NCBI GenBank assembly: GCA_029964075.1
Contig: CM057149.1
Location: 13,092,465-13,156,464 of the forward strand
Reading direction: 5' to 3'
Length of the DNA stretch: 64,000 nucleotides
Origin: Patiria pectinifera
Lineage: Eukaryota; Echinodermata; Asteroidea; Valvatida; Asterinidae
Numbering within the stretch: position 1 is the stretch's first letter; every line of letters starts with the position of its first letter. A model generated the notes under the pieces. That model did no database searches and was not told where the DNA came from. It saw only the letters and a list, made by a program, of their open reading frames with translations. This document shows, piece by piece, positions 57,601 to 63,651 of this stretch. A program made the position numbers and the translations under genes.

Positions 57601-60600
57601 GTCACGGTGCTTACAAGAAATGTGATCTGACTGTAAGTGACTATTCTGTGTACAAAGGCATGGCAGGGAAAGCAAACTATTTCAGACAGCTCAGACAGCA
57701 GGAGGGTTAATGATAATATATGTATCATAATAATGAGGCTTCACTTTGCCTGCTTTTTGTATAAAAATCCAAGTTTATTATGTGTGTGTATTTAAACTTT
57801 TGGGGAATCAATCTCTGTGTACATCCAGGAATAATAATACTAATAATGAAAATTGAATGTGTTAACAACAAAACTGAGCATATAAACTAGTGTTGATTTA
57901 AAATGCAGTTAGTAATAACTGCAGAGTACGGGACTGGCTATAACTGGCAGGGTCCATGTAAATCAATCACATCAAGAAATGATTTCAGATTTCAGGCTTT
58001 GCATGGTGGAGTATCGATATAGTTTCGGTTTGGGGTTACACCATGTGGTAATTACTACTGTCTCCTTAGTACATGTGGACTTAGTTCTGATATAAGAACG
58101 GTCCTGCTTAGTTCTAAAATGAACTTGTCTTATAATCTACTTTCGCTAAGTACATGTAGGTTGAAAGGCGGTTGGATTTCTCGCAATTATCTTCACTGAG
58201 GCTGAGCGAGATAAGTTTGGTCTCAACGTTTCGACTAGCGTGCTCTAGTCATTGTCAGGAGACTGAGGAGAGTTGGAGGCTGCTTCTTATAAAGTAGGCT
58301 GCGCTAGGATTGCCAGTGTAACTGGGAAGTGTTGTGATTGGTGGTTTTGTTGGTGGATTCTGATTGGTTGTCTGCTGGGCATTGTTTTTGAGTGGGGTGC
58401 CCGTTGTGTGTGGCTGAGTAATGCTTTGTATGTAGTAATCTTACATTTTTTGAAACTGTGGGAGACTGTGCCACAGTAAAGAGGAAAAACAAGTTGTTCA
58501 CATTGGTACAATGTATGCTTTGACAGTTAGGACTTTTAGTGGTCGTCACAAAAAAACGTGCAGACACGATAAATGAACCTCACAGAAGCGAGGTGTTTAT
58601 TCTACAAGGGAGCTGCCTTACCCAAGTTCAATGGAGAAATCCTGGCCAAGGGGAACAAAGACCTGGAGCACCAGAAATCGCTGGACCAAGGCCACTGCCA
58701 AGAAAATTGTATTTTTTGATAAAATATGGAATTTTACTGGTACCACACGGCAGAAGTGTTACAAAATTCAATGCAACCAAACACATCGGTCTAAAAAGTA
58801 TGGGGACCGGTTCAAATGTAGCTACAATCCTGGCCAGAATGGTTTGGACACTTTCTTAGCCTCCCACGGTCACCCACTCCCCCGGTCAATGTTGTTCTCT
58901 CCAGCTTTTGGAGCACACACCGCGCAATGAGAGACAACATTGGACAGGGGCAGGGGGGCCCAGCGAGATTTGGCCAGGATTGTAGCGCCCATCTCAAGCC
59001 ACTGATTGGGTCACCTCTGCGCACGTGCATCATGACTGTTTATTTTGAATCGCTGTTCAGCTTTGTGCATGCCTTGCCACAAAAGATACGCAAAATCAGC
59101 TACTTAAGTTTTAAATACCGAACATTAATTTCCCCCTCTTTATCGATACTTGCCAGAGTCCCTTTCGAATTCAGCAAAAATTGAAACTCCTCATCTCGGA
59201 AACTCATTGATTTTGTGGCAAAGCCTATTGCCATTTTGAAATAGGCTGGGCGCGCGCAACCATATAACCATGATAAATGGTTTAAAAAACAATTTAATAC
59301 AGAAGGTGTTACACTTACAAGTCTGCTTGACATCCTTAGGCAGCTGTATCTTAGTGCTGGTCCCCGCACCCTCCAAAACATGCACAAAACTCTTAGCTTC
59401 TTTTTCGTAGACCTGTAAACAAACGTGGAAAACAGATTTGAATGATTTAACCCTTTACTGATGTCATTTAGCACTGACAGACTGAAGTGATGTGCATTCT
59501 TTTATAATCTAGTACATGTATTTGATTATTGGAACTAGGATTTGATGAAATATGTTTGAAATATATTCAAACATTGACATTGAGGATAAAAAACTTAATT
59601 AACCCTAACCAACGCCAACTCTTCAAACTCCCACTGCATGTTTTGTTGGAATCTGTTGGAGTGAGTACTGCACTAGTAAACTGATTATGCTTTACATGGG
59701 GTCAGACATACTACCAATAATCATTATCTTCAAGTAAACTTGAATCCTCGATCCTGATTGGTCGATCCATGGCAACAAGCCGTGCTACATATAACCATGT
59801 AGCACAGCCACGGTTCATACCGCACTCCGCGTATTCCGCTGTTCCAAGAAGTGAGCGCCATTCCATACAAACCACGAACGTGTAATAGGATAAGCACTTT
59901 GTGTACAGCGTGCGTTTCATCTTTATCGTGCGTCAAGTTTGCTTAAAGATAAATTCGTTATCACGCTCGCGCTCGTGGAGCACGGAATAATGTAGTGTGT
60001 CTGTGTCCCACATACCACTCGGCCTGGGACGCAGACACCTACATTATTCTGTGTTCCACTCGCGCTCGCGAGATAACTAATAGAGTCTAACAGTTTGAAT
60101 GTTGAGTTACCATATGGCATGTATGGTGTTGGATTTTGCAGGAGTGAGGAGGCTCCTAGTCAATCACTCATGGGGTTAGGGTTAATTTCATGTATATGTA
60201 TCGATACATTTTTTTGAGATAGCTGGCTAGCTGATATTTGACGGAATTTAAAGATTCAAATTTGGGCTCAGATTCCTCCTCAGGGAAGATCTGATACACG
60301 GTACCCTGTGGAGACATGTATAATAGGGAACAAAATATTGTATACGTCTCCACACGGCAATTTGTATAGGTGAATACGTCTCCACTACATGTAGGTTATC
60401 ACGAAATGCATTTTACTCAAAAACCAGGAATTTCCAAGGTGTGTTGATCCGTCACAAATTGAAGTATTTTATGTAAGGGATATTAAGTTCGAATTTTAGC
60501 CCAGGAAATTAATTCTGGTGTAAATAGGAGCATTTTCGAACCAGATTTTGAAACTCACAATTTTAGTACAGAACAAAGAAATGACTCCACAAGCATGACA

Positions 60601-62432
60601 AGGATACAAATTCCAGTATATGTGCTCTCAAATGATGCGTGTAAAGTGACTGTCCACACAAAAAATGTGGCATTTGACAAACAATAAAACTACACAACTT
60701 ATATGAATGAAATTACATCGCGGACATTTTTCAATATCTTCTTAAGACTTATATCATTGTATATACATGCTTTTCAAATACATGCAAACCAGTATTTGAA
60801 AAATGCTACTTGGATATTTGGTGGATCAACAAATATCTTTTGACTTTCCAAGCAAAAACAAGTCTTAACTTGCAGTACTCAATTCAAGGATGCTCACCTA
60901 AAGAATACACAAGAGCTAGTAGTAGCATGGTGAAGCTACAAAACGCTTGCACTGAGAACAAAGACAGACATGTTTACGATTTATTTTGGGGTATTTTTTA
61001 CCTTGTGTATGGACGCTGCACCAGTCAGTTTCCATTTGGCTAATGGTTCCTTGCCTTGACAACTGAAGACCTCTACATATGCCCCACCCTGCAGAACAAT
61101 GTTCATTTCAGGAACACTCAAAAACTTACTGCTTATTACATCATGACAACTACATGTATGCCACAATGCTTAGTTTCAAGAGCACACTGGGCCACAGTTT
61201 CTTGTTATGAAAATGAAATTTGAGATAGCGTGACATTGAATTTATAGTAAGGCCAAACAAAAATATTTCTGCTTCCGATTAGATGGCACTTAAAAATAGG
61301 GTACAGTAGGTAGGTAGGGATTTTTTTTCTGCAAATCCTTTTTACGGCCAATGATTTTCCGTTTCAGAAAAGTGCAAATTCAGTTTTCAAAAATCCTAAA
61401 TTCCGTTTCAGGCTGAAAAATACGGTTTCACATTTATTCAATACAAAAATTGGCATTTTACATGTATACATTATACCATGTACACAGAAAATAATTCCAA
61501 GACGATAATGAAATAGTCGTTTGGATGGAGCACAGGAAAATTGCCCCCCAAAAGATTGTTATTTTATCAACGGCTGATCAATGTACAGACGTAGTATTTA
61601 ACTTTGCCACAGTCAAGTCGAATACTGCACGCAGCCACTGCCACACATGCAAGAAACATGCAATAGCCGTACAGGCCAATCCCATGACGTCACACACATC
61701 AGCTGGCCGAAGAGAAATTCATGTCCGCCATTTTGTTTTCGGGCTAACGTTAGCGGCAAAATAGGATAGGCCCTAGTTTACGGGAGATTTTTGGACCTAA
61801 GCACGACATGCATTTCAATAGAGCCAAAGTTAGATGTTAAATGAATGGTTGATTGATTGCACAGAGAAAAATAAATCTGCCAATGGAGCAAAAGAGACCC
61901 GCAAGAGCGTGTCGTGAGTGTGATGATTTTCACCCGTGCGCTAGCCGACAGCTACGGCGTGCGTCGGGACTGTCACTCCCATGACCACGCGTACTACGGT
62001 AATGATCTCGTAACATTTATTGCTCTGACTTGAACATTTTTGTCCCACCAAAAGCGTGATATAAACACCGCTCATTTGTTATATGGCTCGTCAGTTCAAT
62101 CAATCATCAACAATTCGTTTTGAATTCGATAAATATTAGGAAATTATGTTTTTTTATCAATAAAATTGCAGAAGTTATATTGTTCAGATTCAAATTCCAT
62201 TTTCCGTTTCGAGGAGCAGATTTTGATGATTCCATCCGTTTTCTGCGATCGCGGAAAATCATTGGCCCTACCTTTTTGTGAATCGTCATACGGAGGCTTC
62301 TGCATGTAGTCAATGGTAAAAGGTAGAAATTGATGGTTTTGGGTTTTATTTTCTCATTACAAATATCTCATTACAAATATCTCATTACAAATATGCTGAC
62401 CAGTATCTCACCTGAAATTCACTCTTAAACAT
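36472..62432 (-). CDS. CFAP20DC: CFAP20 domain-containing protein (CFAP20DC / C3orf67 family), complete, 20 coding exons
   Basis: Exons run from 62432-62412 to 36632-36472. All 19 junctions are GT-AG and keep phase, giving 2,982 nt and 993 residues. Residues 1 to about 185 form the CFAP20-like domain: [67 protein letters not shown] and WLNLCIDLV are near matches to the vertebrate protein as I remember it. The middle (about 240-800) is Ser/Arg/Pro-rich and probably disordered, with MDSLSESEE and VDSLSESDD repeats and a basic RRKKK stretch. The C terminus is conserved: [32 protein letters not shown] and [23 protein letters not shown]20 itself is an inner-junction protein of ciliary doublet microtubules; this paralogue's role is poorly defined and its ciliary link is an inference. 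Most introns hold small transposons. No frame damage was seen. Confidence 0.95.
37714..37817 (-). CDS. CFAP20DC: CFAP20DC exon 19 ([17 protein letters not shown])
   Basis: The acceptor is tctccag and the donor gtacgt. It matches the human RDWLNMLSPPIVPPS segment. Confidence 0.93.
37894..38551 (+). mobile_element. TTAA-type MITE family B, copy with internal duplication
   Basis: Ends as in the other copies, with TTAA at 37,890-37,893 and 38,552-38,555. It is about 150 bp longer because the hairpin module (AGTCTGGTTCCCTGAC ... CCAGTCTAGCTGGCCTGCAC) appears twice in tandem (about 38,040-38,160 and 38,172-38,275). Confidence 0.88.
38647..38729 (-). CDS. CFAP20DC: CFAP20DC exon 18 ([20 protein letters not shown])
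   Basis: The acceptor is ttttgtag and the donor AAG/gtacag in phase 2. It aligns with human GRHYQKEMNPPSPSNPR. Confidence 0.9.
39333..39560 (-). CDS. CFAP20DC: CFAP20DC exon 17 (DYDWMKYQ ... MLASLRRQQ)
   Basis: The acceptor is ttgacag and the donor CCG/gtaatg; 76 codons, phase 0 at both ends. The DYDW and MLASLRRQQ motifs are conserved. The 5' third of this exon with its acceptor is the source of the 154-bp tandem copies directly upstream. Confidence 0.95.
39561..40135 (-). pseudogene. Tandem copies of CFAP20DC exon 17 5' part and its acceptor
   Basis: A unit of about 154 bp repeats at equivalent positions 39,541, 39,695, 39,849 and (shortened by about 24 bp) 39,979, with a faint fifth trace near 40,080-40,130. 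Each unit carries the intron end, the acceptor and the first 25 or so codons. Copy 2 reads DYDWMK then TAG. Copy 3 reads through [20 protein letters not shown] before a TGA. Copies become more diverged with distance from the true exon. They lack the donor end, so they are dead exon fragments or decoy acceptors. Confidence 0.85.
40234..40658 (+). mobile_element. 425-bp MITE with TGTGACCTGTTCTGTCAAAA ends, copy 1
   Basis: The right end is the exact inverted TTTTGACAGAACAGGTCACA. It is about 90% alike to the copy at 50,909-51,333 and of identical length. The flanks suggest a 2-bp duplication, as in Tc1/mariner-type elements. Confidence 0.88.
40745..40795 (-). mobile_element. tRNA-like fragment
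   Basis: The minus strand reads AGCGCTGTGGTAGCTCAGTT..GGTAATCG, an A-box-like tRNA 5' half. No B box follows, so it is a SINE remnant rather than a tRNA gene. Confidence 0.4.
40888..41163. mobile_element. MITE with CCCAATTTCACGGCGCTGCT ends
   Basis: GCCCAATTTCACGGCGCTGC (left) is inverted as GCAGCGCCGTGAAATTGGG (right). Internal TTAGCAGAAAA blocks repeat in both orientations. A degraded relative may lie at about 14,610-14,770. Confidence 0.82.
41247..41667 (+). mobile_element. tRNA-derived SINE, full-length-looking
   Basis: The head (GGCGCTGTGGTCCAATGGTT) has an A box, and GGGTTCGAATCC is a B box. The body has TTGAGCAAGGCACTTTACCA and CCTTCGGATGGGACGTAAAG. The tail TGCGCTATATAAG ends in (ATT)n. 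It would be transcribed by RNA polymerase III. It lies in CFAP20DC intron 16 on the opposite strand to the gene. A fragment is at 49,617-49,740. Confidence 0.85.
41873..42078 (-). CDS. CFAP20DC: CFAP20DC exon 16 ([20 protein letters not shown])
   Basis: The acceptor is tttctcag and the donor GAT/gtgagt in phase 0. It is a Ser-rich linker ending [13 protein letters not shown]. Confidence 0.9.
42590..42675. repeat. GTGGGGTACC palindrome cluster
   Basis: GTGGGGTACC and GGTACCCCAC or GTACCCCGC occur four times in 80 bp. CTTGTGGGGTACC and GGTACCCCACAAG form a hairpin with a 16-nt loop. It lies in CFAP20DC intron 15. Confidence 0.65.
43077..43269 (-). CDS. CFAP20DC: CFAP20DC exon 15 ([20 protein letters not shown])
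   Basis: The acceptor is tccccag and the donor CAG/gtaggc in phase 1. The exon is Pro/Ser/Arg-rich ([27 protein letters not shown]). It was found from splice signals and phase, not from a long open frame starting with ATG. Confidence 0.9.
43996..44131 (-). CDS. CFAP20DC: CFAP20DC exon 14 ([20 protein letters not shown])
   Basis: The acceptor is tttacag and the donor CAG/gtatca. The [13 protein letters not shown] motif resembles the vertebrate KVYTFSSRPRSAP segment. Confidence 0.92.
44490..44622 (-). CDS. CFAP20DC: CFAP20DC exon 13
   Basis: The acceptor is ttttgcag and the donor AAG/gtacaa in phase 2. It encodes [20 protein letters not shown] and [14 protein letters not shown]. Polar and low in complexity, assigned by phase and position. 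Confidence 0.85.
44665..44760 (-). mobile_element. tRNA-like SINE head
   Basis: The minus strand shows GTGGTCAAGTGGCCCAAGAC and the B box GGGTTCGAGTCCAAC. It is very like 49,180-49,285. Confidence 0.55.
44854..45375 (-). mobile_element. TTAA-type MITE family B, reverse-oriented copy
   Basis: Opens AGGGAAAATACAACATTTGC and closes ...ATTGATGTACAT/TCTCT, with TTAA at 44,850-44,853 and 45,376-45,379. Orientation is opposite to the other four copies. Confidence 0.88.
45865..46110 (+). mobile_element. Second tRNA-derived SINE family
   Basis: GTTGTGGGTCCGAGCCC is a B box. The body has TGTGCCCTTGAGTAAGGCGC, ACCCAGGTGTTAAATGGGTA and GTGTGGCGATC. No (ATT)n tail is seen, so the 3' end may be short. 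Confidence 0.7.
46223..46555 (-). CDS. CFAP20DC: CFAP20DC exon 12 (MDSLSESEE region)
   Basis: The acceptor is catccatag and the donor CAG/gtatga in phase 1. It encodes [20 protein letters not shown], the basic [20 protein letters not shown] and a Gly/Arg-rich [19 protein letters not shown]. The repeated DSLSES(D/E) motif looks like an acidic phospho-acceptor site. Confidence 0.93.
46715..46952 (+). mobile_element. TTAACCCTAAC-end element, copy 1
   Basis: TTAACTCTAACC..CCAACTCCATCAAAATCC opens and AGGGAGTTAGGGTTAA closes. The inside is rich in CCATCAAAATCCA. An inverted copy is at 53,505-53,718. Confidence 0.78.
47205..47561 (-). CDS. CFAP20DC: CFAP20DC exon 11 (largest exon)
   Basis: The acceptor is ccccaag and the donor AATG/gtaagc in phase 1. 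It encodes [20 protein letters not shown]-like sequence, [20 protein letters not shown] and [20 protein letters not shown]. It is Ser/Arg-rich and GC-rich compared with its introns. The first residues after the acceptor are [12 protein letters not shown]. Confidence 0.92.
48128..48265 (-). CDS. CFAP20DC: CFAP20DC exon 10
   Basis: The acceptor is atcatag and the donor AAAG/gtatgt in phase 1. It encodes [20 protein letters not shown] and [17 protein letters not shown]. Confidence 0.88.
48332..48873 (+). mobile_element. TTAA-type MITE family A, copy 3
   Basis: GCTATAGTCCATCATTTGCA opens and CAAATGATGGACTATATC closes, with TTAA at 48,328-48,331 and 48,874-48,877. It is close to copy 2 over its whole length. 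Confidence 0.88.
49052..49114 (+). repeat. 63-bp exact direct repeat, left copy
   Basis: Starts ATTATAAGATGGAATTTTGC and ends CCCTTCACCGAC. It is identical to 49,311-49,373 and separated from it by about 200 bp that contain a tRNA-like SINE head. Confidence 0.9.
49180..49285 (-). mobile_element. tRNA-like SINE head between 63-bp repeats
   Basis: The minus strand reads GGTCGAGTGGTAAGACATCT and the B box GTGGGTTCGAGTCCCACC. It folds roughly as a tRNA arm pair but lacks a convincing acceptor stem, so it is a SINE, not a tRNA gene. Confidence 0.55.
49311..49373 (+). repeat. 63-bp exact direct repeat, right copy
   Basis: Identical to 49,052-49,114. The identity stops abruptly at both ends. Confidence 0.9.
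49617..49740 (-). mobile_element. Fragment of the 41,247 SINE
   Basis: The minus strand contains GTCCTTCGGATGGGACGTAA, CCCGTGTGTTGTGTAATGCA and GGGGTTTGCCCCGGTGTTTC, matching the SINE body in the opposite orientation. Confidence 0.75.
50095..50795. repeat. Palindrome-rich segment, including a 113-bp foldback at 50,564-50,676
   Basis: GTGCTCCGTCGGTATTTATC ... and its mirror ..ATAAAAACCTCCGGAGCAC bracket a nearly perfect inverted repeat centred on CTGATAATTATCAG. Directly right, ACTAGCCTCC / GGAGGCTAGT bracket CCATGGAG repeats (50,712-50,785). The left part shares TATTGGTCGAGAGCCCGTC with 24,410-24,570. Confidence 0.75.
50909..51333 (+). mobile_element. 425-bp MITE with TGTGACCTGTTCTGTCAAAA ends, copy 2
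   Basis: Same length and ends as 40,234-40,658. The flanks read TATA on the left and TATT on the right, compatible with a TA duplication. Confidence 0.88.
51376..51439 (-). CDS. CFAP20DC: CFAP20DC exon 9 ([20 protein letters not shown])
   Basis: The acceptor is gtctcag and the donor GAAG/gtacgt in phase 1. It encodes 21 codons, mostly Ser and Arg. Confidence 0.85.
51730..52235 (+). mobile_element. TTAA-type MITE family B, copy 4
   Basis: AGGGAATATACATCATTTGC opens, with TTAA at 51,726-51,729 and 52,236-52,239. It is about 95% alike to 31,913 and 63,128. The central palindrome is CTGGTCGGCCGACCAG here. Confidence 0.9.
52590..53065 (-). mobile_element. MITE with AGCTATATTAAATTAC ends, copy 2
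   Basis: AGCTATATTAAATTACTAGA opens; AGCGCTCTAGTAACTTAATA and TAGCTCT close. Opposite orientation to 14,961-15,382. The right end stops within about 15 bp of the CFAP20DC exon 8 donor. Confidence 0.8.
53079..53203 (-). CDS. CFAP20DC: CFAP20DC exon 8 ([20 protein letters not shown])
   Basis: The acceptor is tgtttag and the donor GAG/gtgagt in phase 0. It encodes [20 protein letters not shown] and [13 protein letters not shown]. Confidence 0.9.
53505..53718 (-). mobile_element. TTAACCCTAAC-end element, copy 2
   Basis: ATTAACCCTAACTCCCCACT opens and TGGAGTTGTGAAGGTTACGGTT closes when the mirror repeats of CCATCAAAATCC are followed. It is inverted relative to 46,715-46,952. Confidence 0.75.
53959..54132 (-). 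CDS. CFAP20DC: CFAP20DC exon 7 ([20 protein letters not shown])
   Basis: The acceptor is aaatccag and the donor CCAT/gtaagt in phase 1. It encodes [20 protein letters not shown] and [17 protein letters not shown]. It follows directly after the CFAP20-like domain. Confidence 0.9.
54497..54873 (+). mobile_element. Foldback-rich repeat, copy 1
   Basis: It contains GTTGCCATGGATCGACCAAT, ATCGAGGATTCAAGTTTACT and paired GCGTCTGTGTCC / GGACACAGACGC arms. It recurs inverted at 59,717-60,085. Confidence 0.75.
55050..55290 (+). repeat. Dispersed repeat, copy 2
   Basis: Matches 20,905-21,150 over its length (CCCTCACCGGCAAAG; GGGGGTGACCGACCGACGCC; GTCCCGCCCATGGGAC). Confidence 0.78.
55706..55862 (-). 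CDS. CFAP20DC: CFAP20DC exon 6 ([20 protein letters not shown])
   Basis: The acceptor is cttccacag and the donor GATG/gtgagg in phase 1. It encodes the end of the CFAP20-like domain, with [20 protein letters not shown]. The human counterpart reads WCNLCIDLVAFTSEIFKGA. Confidence 0.96.
55966..56512. repeat. GGGTCGGGTCGG-rich segment
   Basis: AACCCGACCCGAAACCGAC at the left and AACCCGACCCGATAC at the right enclose several GGTCGGGT(C/T)GG-type runs and a poly-T. It looks like a degenerate simple repeat or an element with subterminal repeats. No family recognised. Confidence 0.5.
56972..57086 (-). CDS. CFAP20DC: CFAP20DC exon 5 ([20 protein letters not shown])
   Basis: The acceptor is tgtccag and the donor ATG/gtaggt in phase 0. 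It encodes [20 protein letters not shown] and [15 protein letters not shown], near-identical in pattern to human [20 protein letters not shown]. Confidence 0.96.
57121..57410 (+). mobile_element. tRNA-derived SINE with (TAA)n tail
   Basis: The head is GTCAGGTTGGCGTAGTGGTA (A box) and GGGTTCGAATCCCGCC (B box). The body includes CTGATTCCGTGGGTTTTCCT and TTCCTCCCACCTCTAAAACT. It ends in AATAATAATAATAATAA. It lies just upstream of CFAP20DC exon 5 in the gene's direction, on the opposite strand. Confidence 0.8.
57988..58150 (+). repeat. Single-arm relative of the 26,130 foldback
   Basis: GGCTTTGCATGGTGGAGTAT, then GTTTCGGTTTG, ACACCATGTGGTAAT and GAACTTGTCTTA follow in the same order as in the left arm at 26,110-26,290. 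Another truncated trace (GAGGCTTTGCATGGTGGAG) lies at about 18,330. Confidence 0.7.
58150..58260 (+). repeat. TCTCAACGTTTCGACTAGC-type segment
   Basis: AACGTTTCGACTAGCGTGCT followed by CTAGTCATTGTCAGGAGAC is a phrase often found at ends of invertebrate dispersed repeats. I cannot name the family from memory with confidence. Confidence 0.4.
58622..58694 (-). CDS. CFAP20DC: CFAP20DC exon 4 ([20 protein letters not shown])
   Basis: The acceptor is ttggcag and the donor GG/gtaagg; 73 nt, phase 1 in and phase 2 out. The human protein reads [20 protein letters not shown] here. It was found by following the expected homology on the minus strand, because it is too short to show as an open frame. Confidence 0.96.
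58818..58993. repeat. Foldback of about 175 bp
   Basis: GCTACAATCCTGGCCAGAAT on the left pairs with the complement ATTTGGCCAGGATTGTAGC on the right. TGTTGTTCTCTCC / GAGAGACAACA pair inside. It lies in CFAP20DC intron 3. Confidence 0.75.
59319..59412 (-). CDS. CFAP20DC: CFAP20DC exon 3 ([20 protein letters not shown])
   Basis: The acceptor is gtttacag and the donor ACTT/gtaagt in phase 1. It encodes [15 protein letters not shown] and [13 protein letters not shown], aligning with human KEVKSFVFVLEG...IQLPKENKQ. Confidence 0.96.
59598..60187. mobile_element. TTAACCCTAAC-end element interrupted by a foldback repeat
   Basis: ATTAACCCTAACC at the left and GGGGTTAGGGTTAA at the right are inverted ends. 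The outer 100 bp on each side has TTTGTTGGAATCTGTTGG / TGTTGGATTTTGCAGG. The inner 59,717-60,085 is an inverted copy of 54,497-54,873, so one element sits inside another. Confidence 0.65.
59717..60085 (-). mobile_element. Foldback-rich repeat, copy 2 (inserted)
   Basis: Reverse complement of 54,497-54,873: TGGTCGATCCATGGCAACAA, AGTAAACTTGAATCCTCGAT, and hairpin arms GTGTCTGTGTCCCA / GGGACGCAGACAC. Confidence 0.75.
60243..60305 (-). CDS. CFAP20DC: Possible 63-nt cassette exon of CFAP20DC (unproven)
   Basis: After a ctccacag acceptor, an open reading [20 protein letters not shown] plus S runs 21 codons to a weak gtcaaa donor. Both sides are phase 0, so it could be included between exons 2 and 3 without a frame change. 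Vertebrate CFAP20DC lacks such an insert as far as I recall, and the exon 2 to exon 3 join already aligns without it. It may be chance. Confidence 0.22.
61002..61088 (-). CDS. CFAP20DC: CFAP20DC exon 2 ([20 protein letters not shown])
   Basis: The acceptor is ttctgcag and the donor AAG/gtaaaa; 29 codons, phase 0 at both ends. It matches human GGA(F/Y)VEIFSAQGKNPGAKWK. Confidence 0.96.
61310..62275. repeat. Candidate inverted-end element in CFAP20DC intron 1
   Basis: GGCCAATGATTTTCCGTTTC near the left end and GCGGAAAATCATTGGCCCTA near the right end are inverted. The inside contains a TGACGTCA-like site, a CCAAT box and GCCGCCATTTTG (about 61,674-61,740), so it looks promoter-like. The arms are short and a chance or regulatory explanation remains open. 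Confidence 0.4.
62412..62432 (-). CDS. CFAP20DC: CFAP20DC exon 1 coding part (MFKSEFQ)
   Basis: The ATG is at 62432-62430 and is preceded by CTGCTGCC. Seven codons end at a CAG/gtgaga donor. The vertebrate protein starts MFKNEYQ, which fixes this start. Confidence 0.93.
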
Positions 62433-63127
62433 GGCAGCAGGTAGGCTCAGCTTACTCAGATAGAACTCAGAGATCTATACTAATGAACCTGCAGTCTATT
62501 CTTCACATGTGCACGTTTATGAACCTCGTGGGCCTGGGCCATGATCTTGGCTCATGGCTGCTTAAAATCTAGCAGGGCTGAAGAGGAAAGAAAGATTAAC
62601 ACCATCAATGAACAAACATGTCAAAAAGGAAAAAGTCAAACCATGGCTCGATGTTCAAAAAGGCAATTTAAAAAATGCAGTTAAATGGGCACTACGCACT
62701 AGAAAGCGCAAACTAGGGCTGCAGAACGCATTTTTAAATAAAATGATACATGTATCACTATCAATTGAAAAAAGCATAGCAGCTTTCAGCTCGCAATTCT
62801 AACCGTACTGATCATAAAGGGAACCAGTTCAAGTTGCCCAACACCAGTTCAAGTTGCCCTATGTCCGGATCGTAAGTGCGATTCCAAATTATCAGCAGCG
62901 TTTATCATGAGGTCTTGTGATAGGCTAGTCTGACGCCGCCCGCGATATGCACTATAAAGACGGTCTATGTGGTCGGTTCCCAGACCAAAAGACTCTGAAG
63001 TCACGCCAACAACGCTTCGCGTGCACGTTAAAACGTCAAAACTCAAGCTGTAGCTTCGGTACAGAAAGGGGACTATTTTCATCATTTTTTTTGCACCATC
63101 GGGATCGATTCAACCCTTACACTTTAA
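62433..63127. other. Upstream flank of CFAP20DC
   Basis: It should include the 5'UTR and promoter of CFAP20DC (minus strand). I see no TATA box at a useful distance. The open frames here have no recognisable family. Confidence 0.4.
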
Positions 63128-63647
63128 AGGGAATATACATCATTTGCTTTTACTGTAATTTTCAGAAATGGGTGGAATTGGGGGGTTGGAAATATACATG
63201 TATAGCAAATATAGTTACACTGACTTTTTTGAGGTTTTGGGTTCGAAAATGCTATAAAAACCAAGAAAAACAATCATTTTCTTGTAGTCTGGTTCCCTGA
63301 CTCCATATAAGAAGAAACAAAGCATTTTACATACATTGGGGAATTGTAATGTCAGGGAACCAGTCTAGCTGGCTCGTACCCGTTCACAGGTCTGTAACCG
63401 ATTGCAAACAAGTGCGATGGTCAATTGGGGCCAGTATTTGAAAAAAAGCCAGTTTTTTCCAACGCTGATCGGCCGATCAGCATTGGAAATTGATACAAAA
63501 ATACCACTTTTCTTGAAAATGACAGTATACCAGGTGCCATGATTTTACAGGATGCTTTACACTGTCATTCACTAACAGTCCAGCAAGGTACTTCAAAATG
63601 ATTTGGTAGTTTTATTTTTTGATGTTTGCAAATATTGTATTTTTCCT
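63128..63647 (+). mobile_element. TTAA-type MITE family B, copy 5
   Basis: AGGGAATATACATCATTTGC opens and GCAAATATTGTATTTTTCCT closes, with TTAA at 63,124-63,127 and 63,648-63,651. The central palindrome is GCTGATCGGCCGATCAGC. Confidence 0.9.
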
Positions 63648-63651
63648 TTAA

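Noticed and set aside
31852-63300. Shared peptide [20 protein letters not shown] at 31,852 and 62,947
   Set aside because: Inside family B MITE copies; a repeat artefact.
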